Below are positions 19,467 through 28,921 of a stretch of 56,904 nt of DNA, in pieces. The stretch's first letter is position 1. Each line of letters begins with the position of its first letter. The position numbers and the translations under genes were made by a program. Source of the stretch: Candidatus Firestoneibacteriota bacterium (GTDB taxonomy: Bacteria > Oederibacteriota > D2-FULL-39-29). The notes under the pieces were generated by a model. That model was not told where the DNA came from, did not search any database, and saw only the letters and a program-made list of their open reading frames with translations. The DNA lies in contig JAPLKO010000064.1 in the NCBI GenBank assembly GCA_026388015.1, positions 1 to 56,904 of the forward strand, given 5' to 3'.

Positions 19467-19561
19467 CAATAAAATGCTTTTGCCGGCGTAAAAACTCAAT
19501 TTGTACATCAACTTCTATAGTCTACAAACCATTTATAAGAAATCTCCGGTAGGACTGGGTT

Positions 19562-20647
19562 ATGAAAAACATCGAACTGCTGATAAAACCTGTATCATAT
19601 GACTGCAATTTGAAGTGCGGCTACTGTTTTTACAAAACCACAGAGGAAATCTATCCTCGACAAAAGCATCTTATGTCTGATAACACACTCGAAACTCTGA
19701 TTTCTAAGACCCTTTCCTTTTCCAACGGCGGGGCGGCTGTTTTTTCCTGGCAAGGAGGAGAACCCTTACTTGCCGGCAATGATTTTTTCGGTAAAGTTAT
19801 CTCCTTTCAGAAAAAACTCGGTAAAGACGGTCAAAGAGTAGGAAACAGCGTACAGACTAACGGAATCCTCTTAAATACAGATTTTATTAAGCTCTTTAAA
19901 GAGTATAGTTTTTTTCTCGGACTGAGCATAGATGGCGATGAGGCAACACATAATTTTTTTAGGGACAACAGTTTTAAAAAAACTATGAAAGCCGCAGATA
20001 TGCTCCGACAGGCGAATCTAGAGTTTAATATCTTAACCGTAATAAGTGCCAATAATGTAAAACAACCAAAAGATCTTTACGAATTCTATCTAAAAAACAA
20101 TTTTAATTTTGTACAATTAATACCTTGCATAGAGGGAAACTCTTCTCTTGCCACCCCCCCTTCGGCTTACGGAGAGTTTTTGTGCAAGTTCTTTGATTTA
20201 TGGTATAATAATGGAAAGCCGCAGATTTCTGTAAGGTTTTTTGACAATCTACTCGAGCTCCTGGCAGGTTACAAACCAAGTTATTGCGGTTTTAAAGATA
20301 AATGCAACGATTATCTTGTTATTGAGCACAATGGAGATGTTTACCCTTGTGATTTCTTTGTTAAAAAAGAGTGGAAATTAGGAAATATATCAGAAAACTC
20401 CATTGAAGAGCTTTTCCAAAAAGCAGAAGCATCTTTCGGTGTATTGAAGGCAAAAACAAACAAAGCCTGCAAAAGCTGTAACTGGAACTATATCTGCCGG
20501 GGTGGGTGTATCAAGTACAGGCTTGTTAACAATAATAAATATGATGATGTTGATTATTTCTGCGAAGCTTATAAAAGTTTTTTTGATCACAGCATAAGAA
20601 AGCTTCAAGAGCTGGCAAATAAATTTAAAGAGGCAAACAGCATATGA
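19562..20647 (+). CDS. Anaerobic sulfatase-maturating radical SAM enzyme
   Basis: 361 residues. The radical SAM motif CNLKCGYC places Cys15, Cys19 and Cys22 on the SAM-binding cluster. A C-terminal SPASM region carries CGFKDKC, CDFF and CKSCNWNYICRGGC, which hold two auxiliary Fe-S clusters. Such enzymes oxidise an active-site Cys or Ser of a sulfatase to formylglycine without oxygen. The sulfatase at 22496-23977 carries the matching CVPAR site. The ATG has AGGACTGGG upstream, and its stop overlaps the next gene (ATGA). Confidence 0.93.
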   Translation: MKNIELLIKPVSYDCNLKCGYCFYKTTEEIYPRQKHLMSDNTLETLISKTLSFSNGGAAVFSWQGGEPLLAGNDFFGKVISFQKKLGKDGQRVGNSVQTNGILLNTDFIKLFKEYSFFLGLSIDGDEATHNFFRDNSFKKTMKAADMLRQANLEFNILTVISANNVKQPKDLYEFYLKNNFNFVQLIPCIEGNSSLATPPSAYGEFLCKFFDLWYNNGKPQISVRFFDNLLELLAGYKPSYCGFKDKCNDYLVIEHNGDVYPCDFFVKKEWKLGNISENSIEELFQKAEASFGVLKAKTNKACKSCNWNYICRGGCIKYRLVNNNKYDDVDYFCEAYKSFFDHSIRKLQELANKFKEANSI

Positions 20648-21545
20648 TAGATTTCAGTTTAGCACAAACAATCGGAATAGTTTTACTGGGACTAATTATA
20701 GGTTTTTTATCAGGTCTATTTGGTGTAGGGGGCGGCTTCCTCATGACCCCTGCATTAAAAATAATATTTGGGATTCCTTATAATATCGCAATCGGCAGTG
20801 ACATTGCCGCTATAACTTTCACTTCTATGTACGGTATGTACAAACATTACAAACTCTCACATATAAACTTCACGCTTGGCTTCATAATACTGGGTTCAAT
20901 GATTCCGGGAGTGGAAGTTGGCGCAAGAATATTAGGGATATTAAAAAATGGAAGCACAATGCTGATAACGGAAAACAAATACCGAGCATTGATATAATTT
21001 AAAACTTCTGTTATGTTGCGATATTAATTATAGCCGGAGTCATAATGCTTCTAGAATATTATAAATGGAAAGCAGGCAGGAAAGTATCTGTAAATCTCTC
21101 CAGCTACAAGACCGGCTATTATTTTTTCATAAAAAAAGGTATTCCGGATTTGCATCAAATAAATATTATAGGTCTGATACTTTGCGGCTTTGTTATCGGC
21201 ATACTAAAAGGTCTTCTCGGAGTGGGTGGTGGTTTTATTATTGTACCTATTTTGGTGAATTTATTCGCAATTCCTGCCGTAATTGTTACAGGTACCAGTC
21301 TTTTTATCATATGTCCCTCAAGCGCCTACGGAGCCGTAACTCACCTGTTTAAAGGTAACGTAGATTTTATGCTTGTATTATTAATTCTTGCCGGATCTCT
21401 GATCGGGAGTTACTTTGGAACTTCCATGACTGAAAAACTTCGCGGGAAGAAGATACGCAAATACTTTGTTTACATTATCGCGCTTGGGATTATCATGATA
21501 ATAATAAACCTGCTGACACAATTCGGCTATCTAAATTTGAAATAA
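20644..21545 (+). pseudogene. TauE/SafE anion exporter, first tandem copy, broken at midpoint
   Basis: This is a close duplicate of the intact gene at 21583-22482. Its first frame (20644-20997, 117 aa) matches the N-terminal half, including GLFGVGGGFLMTPALK; a second frame (21045-21545, 166 aa) matches the C-terminal half, including GLLGVGGGFIIVPIL. Between them there is a frameshift (two extra bases, or one lost, relative to the intact copy) and a TAA where the intact copy has a leucine codon (TTA). Both halves are otherwise well preserved. The second half has its own ATG with GGAG upstream, so a split, still expressed transporter is possible. Confidence 0.8.
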
Positions 21546-21582
21546 TTTCTACCAGGAACTCAAGAAGAAAAGGACATTAGAA

Positions 21583-22482
21583 ATGATTGATTTTACTTTA
21601 CTCCAGTCAGCGGGAATAATACTACTTGGTTTAATAATAGGTTTTCTCTCGGGGCTTTTTGGAGTGGGCGGAGGCTTTCTTATGACCCCCGCACTTAAGA
21701 TAATATTCAACATCCCCTACAATCTTGCCATAGGAAGCGATTTGGCAGCCATAACGTTTACCTCAATGTACGGCATGTACAAACATTATAAACTATCCCA
21801 TATAAATATTTCTTTAGGATTAATTATTCTTGCAGCAATGCTCCCCGGAGTGGAGATAGGCGCAAGAATTCTTGTATTACTACATACCAGCGGTTCAATA
21901 ATGATCAACGGAAAAGAAGTAGCAAATCTTGATATAGTTTTAAATTACTGTTATATAACCGTTCTTATAACAGCAGGTGTTATAATGCTTTTGGAATACT
22001 ACAAGTGGAAAGAAGGCGCAAAAACGTCTCGTGATTTAGCTAATTATAAAACTGGTTACTACTTCTTCAAAAAACATTCTAAAACGGGCGTACACCAGGT
22101 GAATATCCCGGGGTTACTGTTTTGCGGGCTTTTAATAGGAACTTTAAACGGTATGCTCGGCGTAGGCGGTGGTTTTATAATAGTTCCCCTACTTGTTAAC
22201 TTCTTTGCCATTCCTGCAGTTGTTGTTATAGGTACAAGTTTATTTATAATTTGCCCGGCCAGCGCTTTCGGGACTCTGACACATTTCCTAAAAGGAAATG
22301 TAAATTTCTGGTTGGTACTTTTAATACTTTCCGGTTCTCTAATCGGAAGCTATATAGGCACTTCTTTAACAGACAAATTGCGCGGAAAAAAAATCAGAAA
22401 GTATTTTGTTTATATTATAATCGCCGGCATCTTGATGGTTTTCTTTAATATATTCAGACAGTTCGGATATATAACTTTTTAA
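21583..22482 (+). CDS. TauE/SafE family anion (sulfite/sulfonate) exporter
   Basis: 299 residues, about eight membrane segments arranged as two homologous halves, each with a GVGGGF motif (near residues 24 and 185). The family exports sulfite, sulfoacetate and similar anions across the inner membrane. Its place between a sulfatase maturase and a sulfatase suggests that it disposes of sulfate or a related product; this is inference. The first copy of the tandem pair (20644-21545) is broken. Confidence 0.9.
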   Translation: MIDFTLLQSAGIILLGLIIGFLSGLFGVGGGFLMTPALKIIFNIPYNLAIGSDLAAITFTSMYGMYKHYKLSHINISLGLIILAAMLPGVEIGARILVLLHTSGSIMINGKEVANLDIVLNYCYITVLITAGVIMLLEYYKWKEGAKTSRDLANYKTGYYFFKKHSKTGVHQVNIPGLLFCGLLIGTLNGMLGVGGGFIIVPLLVNFFAIPAVVVIGTSLFIICPASAFGTLTHFLKGNVNFWLVLLILSGSLIGSYIGTSLTDKLRGKKIRKYFVYIIIAGILMVFFNIFRQFGYITF

Positions 22483-22495
22483 TAAAGAAGGTTCT

Positions 22496-23977
22496 ATGCA
22501 AAGAAAAAATGTAATTCTTATAACGTCTGACCAGTTCAGGTGGGATACGCTTTCTTGTAACGGCAGTAAAGATGTTAAAACACCCGGGTTTGATCGTATG
22601 GCAAAAGAAGGAATTACTTTTACAAATGCAATGAGTTCAAATCCTATTTGCGTACCTGCAAGAGCCACAATGACCACAGGAAATCATTCTCACAAGTGCA
22701 CCGGAAGAAAAGAAAATGCCGGCAGAATAAAAGACGATCAATTAAAAATTGCTGAATATTTTAACAGTTACGGTTACGAGACATATAAATACGGGAAATT
22801 TCACTATGTCCCTTACCAAAAAGACCGCATTGTACACGGGTTTAAGCATTGGGAGATGACAGAATCCGGCAGGCTTGTAAATCAAGAAGTTAAAACAGGC
22901 AAGGATCTTGGGGGCGAAGATTACTTTAAATACTTGGAAAGTGTCGGATACCCTAATATGGCAAGAGCACACGGTATCGGGAATAATGATGTGCATGCAG
23001 GATTATCCGCCCTGCCGCTTGAGCATTTTGTAGATTGCTGGATACTAAAACGGACATTAGAGAACCTGAAGAAACACTTAAAAGAGAAACAGGATAAACC
23101 ATTTTTCCTCTGGATGTCTTTTCCCAAGCCCCACTCTCCGTACGATCCGCCGGAGCCTTATCATAAGATGTATGACCCGAGAAAAATATCAAAACCGGCC
23201 GGTAAATACGAGATGCTGTTTGATAAAAATCCGGAACTCCGCCTCAGACAAAGAAGATACGGTATGAATTTCTTCTCGGAACAAGGTGTACAACTTTCAA
23301 GAGCACGCTACTTCGGGCTCGTATCTCTTCAAGACAAACTTGTCGGAGAACTGCTCAAGTTTTTAAAAGAAAACGGACTCGCAAAATCAACTTCTTTACT
23401 TTTTGCGGCCGACCACGGTGATTTACTCGGGGATTTCGGGATATTCTTTAAGAGTTGTTTTTTAAACGGTTCTGTTAGAGTCCCCTTTCTCATCTCTTCT
23501 CCTTTCCTTAAAAAGAACGGAATGAAAAGTAAAGATCTGGTGGGACTTGAAGATGTATTTCCTACTTTATGCGACCTTGCAGGCTTACCGGCACCTCAAA
23601 ACATTGACGGCAGGTCAGTAATAAGCCAGGATCTTCCTAAAAGAGAAGTTTACATTTCTCAGTGTAATGAAACTCCAAACCAACTTTACATGGCATTTGA
23701 CGGCAGATATAAATACTGTTATGCGGAGTGCGAAGGTACAGAAGAGCTCTATGATCAGAAAAACGACATAAAGGAAATTCACAATCTCGCAAAAAGCAAA
23801 AAACATGCTAAGATAGTTAAATATCTGCGAAATTGCGTTATTGATTGGTGCAAAAATAATCAGGATACTATGATGCTGGATAAAAAAGGAAAATTAAAAA
23901 AAAGTGTTCTAAAAGAAATAGACGAAGAATTAACCTATAAAGATTTTACGAGTTATCTCGGCTGGAGGAAATACTAA
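22496..23977 (+). CDS. Sulfatase (arylsulfatase family), no signal peptide
   Basis: 493 residues of the alkaline-phosphatase-superfamily sulfatases. The formylglycine motif is CVPAR (Cys52 to Arg56), the Cys type matured by anaerobic enzymes. N-terminal ILITSDQFRWD holds metal ligands, and AADHGDLLGDFG is the second metal-binding block. There is no signal peptide, so it should act in the cytoplasm on an imported sulfate ester. The substrate is not evident; choline-sulfatase-like enzymes have a similar N-terminus. It ends the operon with its maturase and exporters. Confidence 0.92.
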   Translation: MQRKNVILITSDQFRWDTLSCNGSKDVKTPGFDRMAKEGITFTNAMSSNPICVPARATMTTGNHSHKCTGRKENAGRIKDDQLKIAEYFNSYGYETYKYGKFHYVPYQKDRIVHGFKHWEMTESGRLVNQEVKTGKDLGGEDYFKYLESVGYPNMARAHGIGNNDVHAGLSALPLEHFVDCWILKRTLENLKKHLKEKQDKPFFLWMSFPKPHSPYDPPEPYHKMYDPRKISKPAGKYEMLFDKNPELRLRQRRYGMNFFSEQGVQLSRARYFGLVSLQDKLVGELLKFLKENGLAKSTSLLFAADHGDLLGDFGIFFKSCFLNGSVRVPFLISSPFLKKNGMKSKDLVGLEDVFPTLCDLAGLPAPQNIDGRSVISQDLPKREVYISQCNETPNQLYMAFDGRYKYCYAECEGTEELYDQKNDIKEIHNLAKSKKHAKIVKYLRNCVIDWCKNNQDTMMLDKKGKLKKSVLKEIDEELTYKDFTSYLGWRKY

Positions 23978-24093
23978 ATAGCTTCCCGAATAATCAGAAT
24001 GTTTAGCGGGAGGTTAAATCAGAGCAAGACATTTTTTGAAAAACAAAAACGGGGAAACTATCATTACCGCTATTAGAGCAGCAAATTAATGGA

Positions 24094-24122
24094 TTGACTA
24101 AACATACGTTATTATATAGAAT
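24094..24122 (+). promoter_or_regulatory. sigma70 promoter for trpB2
   Basis: TTGACT (24094-24099), 17-nt spacer, TAGAAT (24117-24122). It lies 30 nt before the trpB2 ATG, whose ribosome site is CGGAGG. Confidence 0.65.
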
Positions 24123-24151
24123 ACAACTACATTACAGCACCGGAGGTTATT

Positions 24152-25516
24152 ATGGCAGATAACAAGATCTTTTTAAGCGAGAAGGATATCCCGCAGAAGT
24201 GGTATAACGTACAGGCAGATATGAAGAATAAACTGCCGCCGCCGCTAAAACCTGACGGAACCCCTGCAGGTCCGGAGGATTTTGCTCCTGTATTTCCTAT
24301 GGAGATAATAAAACAGGAGATGAGTCAGGAAAGATGGATAGAAATACCGGATGAAGTAAGAGAGGCTTTTAAAATATGGAGACCCTCCCCTCTACATAGA
24401 GCTGTTAACCTGGAGAAAGCGCTCAAAACTCCGGCAAGGATATATTTTAAGAACGAAAGTGTTTCTCCGGCGGGCTCACACAAGCTTAATACCGCGCTGC
24501 CACAGGCTTATTATAATAAAAAGCAGGGCATTGAAAGATTAGTAACCGAAACCGGCGCAGGACAGTGGGGCAGCGCAATAGCTTTTGCAACTCAAAAGTT
24601 CGGTCTTGAATGTGTAGTATATATGGTAAAGATCTCCTTTGAACAAAAACCGTACCGCAGAATTCTTATGCAGACCTGGGGAGCTACCATTTACGCTTCG
24701 CCGACAAACCGCACCAATGCCGGAAGAAACGTACTGGCAAAAGATCCAAAATCCCTTGGTTCTCTCGGCATTGCAATTTCCGAGGCGGTTGAAGAGGCTG
24801 TGACCGGGAAAAACTCCAGATATTGTCTGGGAAGCGTGCTGAATCACGTATGTATGCACCAATCAATAATCGGTTTAGAAACCGAATTGCAGCTAAAAAT
24901 AGCAGGAGAAAAGAAACCTGATGTAGTAATAGGATGCGTTGGGGGCGGCAGTAACTTTGCGGGTATCGCCTTCCCTTTTCTTTCAAGAAAAATGAAAGGC
25001 GAAGATATTACTCTTCTTGGTGTTGAACCTTCTGCCTGTCCCACTCTCACAAGAGGCCCTTTCAGATATGACTACGGCGATGAAGCAAAGTCAATGCCTC
25101 TGGTAAAGATGTACACACTCGGACATAGTTTTGTACCTTCAGGAATTCACGCAGGGGGTTTACGTTATCACGGAGATTCTCCGCTGCTCAGCCAGTTTGT
25201 CAACGAGGGACTTATCCAGGCTGTAGCTTACCCTCAAACCCCGGTTTTTGATTCCGCTTTGCTTTTTGCCAGAACTGAGGGTATACTTCCTGCTCCCGAA
25301 AGCTCACACGCCATCAAAGCTGCAATAGACGAAGCAATAAAATGCAGGGAAACAAAAAAAGAGAAGTGCATAGTCTTCTGCCTTTCAGGACACGGTCACT
25401 TTGACCTTGGCGCTTACGAAGCCTTCCTATCAGGAAAGATAAACGACGTTGCGCTGGAGGAATGCACAATTAAAGAAGCTCTGGCGGATGTTCCCGTAAT
25501 TGACTGGAAAGGTTGA
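24152..25516 (+). CDS. TrpB2-type tryptophan synthase beta-like protein
   Basis: 454 residues, the longer TrpB2 class rather than TrpB1. The PLP lysine lies in GSHKLNTAL, and the phosphate-binding loop is [11 protein letters not shown]. TrpB condenses indole with serine to tryptophan; TrpB2 proteins often stand alone, as here, and may scavenge free indole. No trpA or other trp genes are near. It has its own promoter and terminator. Confidence 0.92.
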   Translation: MADNKIFLSEKDIPQKWYNVQADMKNKLPPPLKPDGTPAGPEDFAPVFPMEIIKQEMSQERWIEIPDEVREAFKIWRPSPLHRAVNLEKALKTPARIYFKNESVSPAGSHKLNTALPQAYYNKKQGIERLVTETGAGQWGSAIAFATQKFGLECVVYMVKISFEQKPYRRILMQTWGATIYASPTNRTNAGRNVLAKDPKSLGSLGIAISEAVEEAVTGKNSRYCLGSVLNHVCMHQSIIGLETELQLKIAGEKKPDVVIGCVGGGSNFAGIAFPFLSRKMKGEDITLLGVEPSACPTLTRGPFRYDYGDEAKSMPLVKMYTLGHSFVPSGIHAGGLRYHGDSPLLSQFVNEGLIQAVAYPQTPVFDSALLFARTEGILPAPESSHAIKAAIDEAIKCRETKKEKCIVFCLSGHGHFDLGAYEAFLSGKINDVALEECTIKEALADVPVIDWKG

Positions 25517-25523
25517 TAATTAC

Positions 25524-25556
25524 AAAAAAAGGGTCTCGAAAACGAGGCCCTTTTTT
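25524..25556. terminator. Bidirectional terminator between trpB2 and the DMT permease
   Basis: GGGTCTCG / CGAGGCCC stem (25531-25550) with an AAAA loop, flanked by seven A's on the left and six T's on the right, so it can act on both convergent transcripts. Confidence 0.9.
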
Positions 25557-26439
25557 ATTTGAGAGATTTTGCAATATATTTATTTATCTCAACTTCCGAT
25601 ATTATCATTCCGGCAACCATAATAAATCCGCCTAAGGCCGCAACCGGGATTAGCTTTTCCCCTCCAAAAGTCCAGGCAAACACAGCGGCAAAAATAGGTT
25701 CTGTTGTTAGTATCAAAGCAGACCTTACTGTTGACAGGTGTTTTTGCGTATGAAGTTGGAGTAAAAACGAAGCGACAGTGGGAAACAAAATAATATACCC
25801 TATATTTACTATATTCCCCTTAACGCCGGATAAAATAGGATACCCCGCAAAAAGCGAAATTATAAGAGCTGTCAAACCGGCAATAAAGAGCTGCTGAAAG
25901 CAAAGCACGAGCAAATCAATTTTGTTGTCTTTGGTTTTTTCCGATATGTATACAATATGCACTCCTGAGAAAATCGCTGTGACAATAGTTAGAACATCTC
26001 CAATATTTAGCCTGTTCAGTCCTCCTGTTAGAATCCACAAACCAAAAACATTAACAAGCAAAGCAATTATTTTAATAAAAGAGGATTTGCGTTTAAATAA
26101 AAAAAATGAGAACACGGGAACAAAAACAACAAACATACCTGTGATAAACCCGGAATTTGAAGCTGAAGTGTATTTTAACCCTACAGTCTGGGAGATCATA
26201 ATTACAGAAAGCACGATTCCGAGAGTAACGCCGGTTCTTAAATTGCTCAAAAGATCCTTTTTCAAAAACAATGCAACAGCAGCCAGTACAAGAGCAGCGC
26301 CGCCCATTCTTATGGCCACAAAAGGAAGCGGTTGAACATAATCCACAGCTTCTTTTATCTGATAAAAAGAAGCACCCCACATTAAGGAGCCAATGAGCAA
26401 GCCAAGAACAGAGTATATTATTTTTTTTGATTCATTCAC
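25555..26439 (-). CDS. EamA/DMT superfamily permease
   Basis: 294 residues with about ten membrane segments in two EamA repeats. The N-terminal MWGASFYQIKEAVDYVQP is typical of the drug/metabolite transporter superfamily. The substrate cannot be read from sequence; amino-acid or metabolite export is common. It starts at a GTG with an AAGGAG-rich leader, and its stop abuts the terminator shared with trpB2. Confidence 0.85.
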   Translation of the reverse strand: MNESKKIIYSVLGLLIGSLMWGASFYQIKEAVDYVQPLPFVAIRMGGAALVLAAVALFLKKDLLSNLRTGVTLGIVLSVIMISQTVGLKYTSASNSGFITGMFVVFVPVFSFFLFKRKSSFIKIIALLVNVFGLWILTGGLNRLNIGDVLTIVTAIFSGVHIVYISEKTKDNKIDLLVLCFQQLFIAGLTALIISLFAGYPILSGVKGNIVNIGYIILFPTVASFLLQLHTQKHLSTVRSALILTTEPIFAAVFAWTFGGEKLIPVAALGGFIMVAGMIISEVEINKYIAKSLK

Positions 26440-26470
26440 TTGTGTTTCCTTTTCTCCTTCCGGAAATTTC

Positions 26471-26623
26471 TTATTTAAGGATATGCGCCAGTTTTCTAAA
26501 AATTATTTTTCTTTTTCTTCTTGCAATAAAACCAAGTACAACCGCGCAAACAGCCATACAAAAAAACACATTAATGGGAGACTCCGGCTCCAGAAGAGAC
26601 CATTTAACAAAAGTGAAAAACAC
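26471..26623 (-). CDS. Small peptide resembling a PEP-CTERM sorting tail (possible remnant)
   Basis: A 50-codon frame beginning at GTG. It reads a short lead-in, LEPESPINVFF, a hydrophobic stretch of about 16 residues, then ARRKRK. That order (PEP-like motif, membrane segment, basic cluster) is the layout of PEP-CTERM signals processed by exosortases. A stop codon precedes the frame and no ribosome site is evident, so it is more likely the tail of a lost protein than a working gene. No exosortase is in the window. Confidence 0.35.
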   Translation of the reverse strand: MFFTFVKWSLLEPESPINVFFCMAVCAVVLGFIARRKRKIIFRKLAHILK

Positions 26624-26677
26624 CCAAGAGAAGAGTACTTATGGCAAGACTAAAGCCTGCTGTTTCATTTGTCTTTT

Positions 26678-27745
26678 TTAGGTATTCTTTTTAAACCAGC
26701 TGATTATTTCATCGGCTTCTTTAGCCGAGGAAACTTCGCTGTAATATGCAACACCTTCGGGTTTTAATTCTTTATGCAGTTTTTTTAAAACTTCAAAAGG
26801 GGCCCCAATTTGCAGTTTTTTTCCGCCTTGTTGAAGTTTTTTGTACAAATCTATCCAGCCTTCAGGTCCGGGTTGACCGGCACCGGGTACCCATTGAATT
26901 GCCTCAATTTCTTTTGCCTCAATAATTGAATCCAGGTGAATAAGCGCCTGCGGACCATCATAATGCATAATACAATGTTCCATAAAAGAAGCTTCTTCTC
27001 TTAATGAAGGGATTACATGCTTCCTCCCTTCTTCCGGACCTATTAGAGCAAGAAAATCACACTGAATCCTGACAAATCTGTCATCACAATATAAAGGGAG
27101 AGCGCCAACACAACCCCTTTCTTTCATTTTTGCTGCATCATAAACCGCATCATAAACAGGTTTGTACAGCTTTCTTATTTTTGCCAGAGCCGCTTCAACT
27201 TTATCCGGGCAGTCCATCAGGTCCATACAAAGATTTCCCGGACCTCTAATAGCGCTAAAGCAATCCATATTGCTGTGAATATCAATCATTGCTATATGAA
27301 ATTTACCTTCACTGTAGTCAGCTGCAAATTTTACCTGCTCCAGCATTTTATTCCACAAACTTCCCTTAGATGTATCTAGAACCGGATTATAAGCATCCCA
27401 ATCAGAAACAAAAGCATCCACCCATGAGGTATTATCTTCCTGTCTAATTTCTATTTTAGCCCCCAGGAAAGCACTGAACTGATCAGGACCAAAACCCGGT
27501 CTAAAATTGGGCATTGACTCGCCTGCAAAATAAGTGTTTGCAGCATACTCTTCAAAAGCCATTAGATCTCTTTTATAATTACCGTCAAAACCTGTTACAG
27601 TGGGACGTTTATACTTTTTTATTGCAACAGCTTCTGATTTAGGCGCAGTAACAGCAACTAAAGGCCTATCTATAATTTCATTATTCCAATACGCCTTCCA
27701 GTATTTCCGCGCCTCTTGAAAATTTGGTTTATATTTTAGTTCCAT
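26678..27745 (-). CDS. Uroporphyrinogen decarboxylase-like protein
   Basis: 355 residues resembling the URO-D/MtaA fold group of proteins found in anaerobes, many of which are corrinoid methyltransferases rather than haem enzymes. GIDLHSN-like IDIHSNMDCFSAIRGP and HYDGPQALIHLDSI match conserved segments. The typical zinc His-x-Cys site of MtaA is not clear. There are no haem genes nearby, so a role in haem synthesis is unlikely. Its substrate is unknown. Confidence 0.6.
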   Translation of the reverse strand: MELKYKPNFQEARKYWKAYWNNEIIDRPLVAVTAPKSEAVAIKKYKRPTVTGFDGNYKRDLMAFEEYAANTYFAGESMPNFRPGFGPDQFSAFLGAKIEIRQEDNTSWVDAFVSDWDAYNPVLDTSKGSLWNKMLEQVKFAADYSEGKFHIAMIDIHSNMDCFSAIRGPGNLCMDLMDCPDKVEAALAKIRKLYKPVYDAVYDAAKMKERGCVGALPLYCDDRFVRIQCDFLALIGPEEGRKHVIPSLREEASFMEHCIMHYDGPQALIHLDSIIEAKEIEAIQWVPGAGQPGPEGWIDLYKKLQQGGKKLQIGAPFEVLKKLHKELKPEGVAYYSEVSSAKEADEIISWFKKNT

Positions 27746-27822
27746 TGCAGACCTCCTTGATATTTAAGTAATAAATAGATTGTATATATTATTTTATTTT
27801 TTCGATAACTTTTAAAAAACAT

Positions 27823-28704
27823 TTACCGGTTTAGCGGTTTTCCGGGCAACGGAGGTTCCAATTTTGACAGGTCAATATTAAATTGAGTCAAAATAGTGGG
27901 GACAACGTCAGCCTGGGTACCGTTCTTTTTCACGGCCTTATCATTAGTGACCAGAAATATTTCAGGCGCATAACTGTGATCTTTTTTTCCTTCATCAAAA
28001 CCATGATCCGCGGTAACATAGACCATCGTTTTATCATAAATCTTCAACTCTTTAAGTTTATTCAGCACTCTTCCAATCCGAGAATCTTCACTGATAAGCG
28101 CAGCTTCATACTCGGGAGAGTTCTCGCCATATTTGTGACCTTTCGAATCTACATCTTTAAAATGAAAGAACATAAAAAAACGCTTATCCTTATATTTGTC
28201 CAGATAATCCAACCCCTTCACCACGACAGACTCAGAACGTTTAGACTCATCTCCGTCCCAAACATCAATACTATTTTTTGCATTGTAATAAGGTTGATCA
28301 GCGGTACTTGCCCCCATATAGCTCTCTTTCCCCATCACCATAACAGTAACAATATTTTCTTTACCCAAAACTTTTTCTAATCTTTCTCCTATAGTATATC
28401 CGGCAGGAATAGCTTTATACTTCCTATTTGACTGTACATTGTTAAGTTCTTTTGGAAGCCCCGTCAGCATCTCCGCATGTCCCGGCCCGGTCCCTGTGTC
28501 GTGTCCTTCAATTTGCAGATCAACAAAAGCGCCTTCTGCTTTCAACTCTTTAATTACCGGTACTTTTCCGGACGCGAGTAATTCATTAAGATGAGCCCTC
28601 TGCGCCCCGTCAAGTGAAATGAGTATGGCATTATGAGTTTCAGCGGAGAGAGAAATAACAAATATAAGGGAACTGAGTATATATTTCATAAAACTTATAC
28701 GCAC
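27823..28704 (-). CDS. Secreted type I phosphodiesterase/phosphatase-like protein
   Basis: 293 residues with a signal peptide (about 1-22, KYILSSLIFVISLSAET). The alkaline-phosphatase fold is shown by ISLDGAQRAHL near residue 29, the nucleophile region GTGPGHAEMLTG, and metal-binding VTADHGFDEG near residue 240. It should hydrolyse a phosphate ester or diester outside the cytoplasm. The substrate cannot be inferred. It stands apart from its neighbours. Confidence 0.8.
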   Translation of the reverse strand: MRISFMKYILSSLIFVISLSAETHNAILISLDGAQRAHLNELLASGKVPVIKELKAEGAFVDLQIEGHDTGTGPGHAEMLTGLPKELNNVQSNRKYKAIPAGYTIGERLEKVLGKENIVTVMVMGKESYMGASTADQPYYNAKNSIDVWDGDESKRSESVVVKGLDYLDKYKDKRFFMFFHFKDVDSKGHKYGENSPEYEAALISEDSRIGRVLNKLKELKIYDKTMVYVTADHGFDEGKKDHSYAPEIFLVTNDKAVKKNGTQADVVPTILTQFNIDLSKLEPPLPGKPLNR

Positions 28705-28754
28705 AGCATTGCTCCTTTTTCTATTTCGTCATGGACCATTCGAACTGCTCAGAT

Positions 28755-28777
28755 TTATGGCGGAGAAGGAGGGATTC
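28755..28777 (-). repeat. Second copy of the tRNA-Ser(GGA) 3' end
   Basis: A 23-base exact direct repeat of 28914-28936. It covers the 3' side of the T-arm, the 3' acceptor strand, the discriminator G, the CCA and three flanking bases. On the minus strand the preceding bases (GGGGGA) can still pair with TCCCTC to form a T-arm-like hairpin. Confidence 0.9.
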
Positions 28778-28883
28778 CATCTTCCCCCGTCGCTGGCGCG
28801 CCTCCTCTGATGCCGGCCGCCCTCGCTTTTCTCCTCCTCTTCGTCGGCGCTCGGGTCGGCTTCGAAGCCCCTTCCCATCTTAG
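28778..28883 (-). other. GC-rich structured segment between the two tRNA 3' ends
   Basis: About 67% G+C by hand count (71 of 106), against about 40% around it. On the minus strand GGCGCT and AGCGCC can close a stem around the palindrome GGCTTCGAAGCC and GGG/CCC pairs. It is open in one reading frame through the tRNA, but that frame is a translation of tRNA sequence and I do not call it a gene. Confidence 0.6.
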
Positions 28884-28921
28884 CGCCATAATAATTCCAA
28901 GGAGCCGGAATTATTATGGCG
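28884..28921. repeat. 15-bp perfect inverted repeat overlapping the tRNA-Ser(GGA) 3' end
   Basis: CGCCATAATAATTCC (28884-28898) and its exact complement (28907-28921), 8-nt loop. The right arm includes the last acceptor base, the discriminator and CCA of the tRNA. No T-tract follows on the minus strand, so it is not a standard terminator. Confidence 0.9.

Noticed and set aside
26393-26681. Plus-strand frames between the DMT permease and the URO-D-like gene
   Set aside because: No ribosome site or recognisable content; the minus strand gives the more sensible sorting-tail reading.
28884-28921. The hairpin after tRNA-Ser(GGA) as a Rho-independent terminator
   Set aside because: No T-tract follows on the minus strand, and the stem includes the mature tRNA end.
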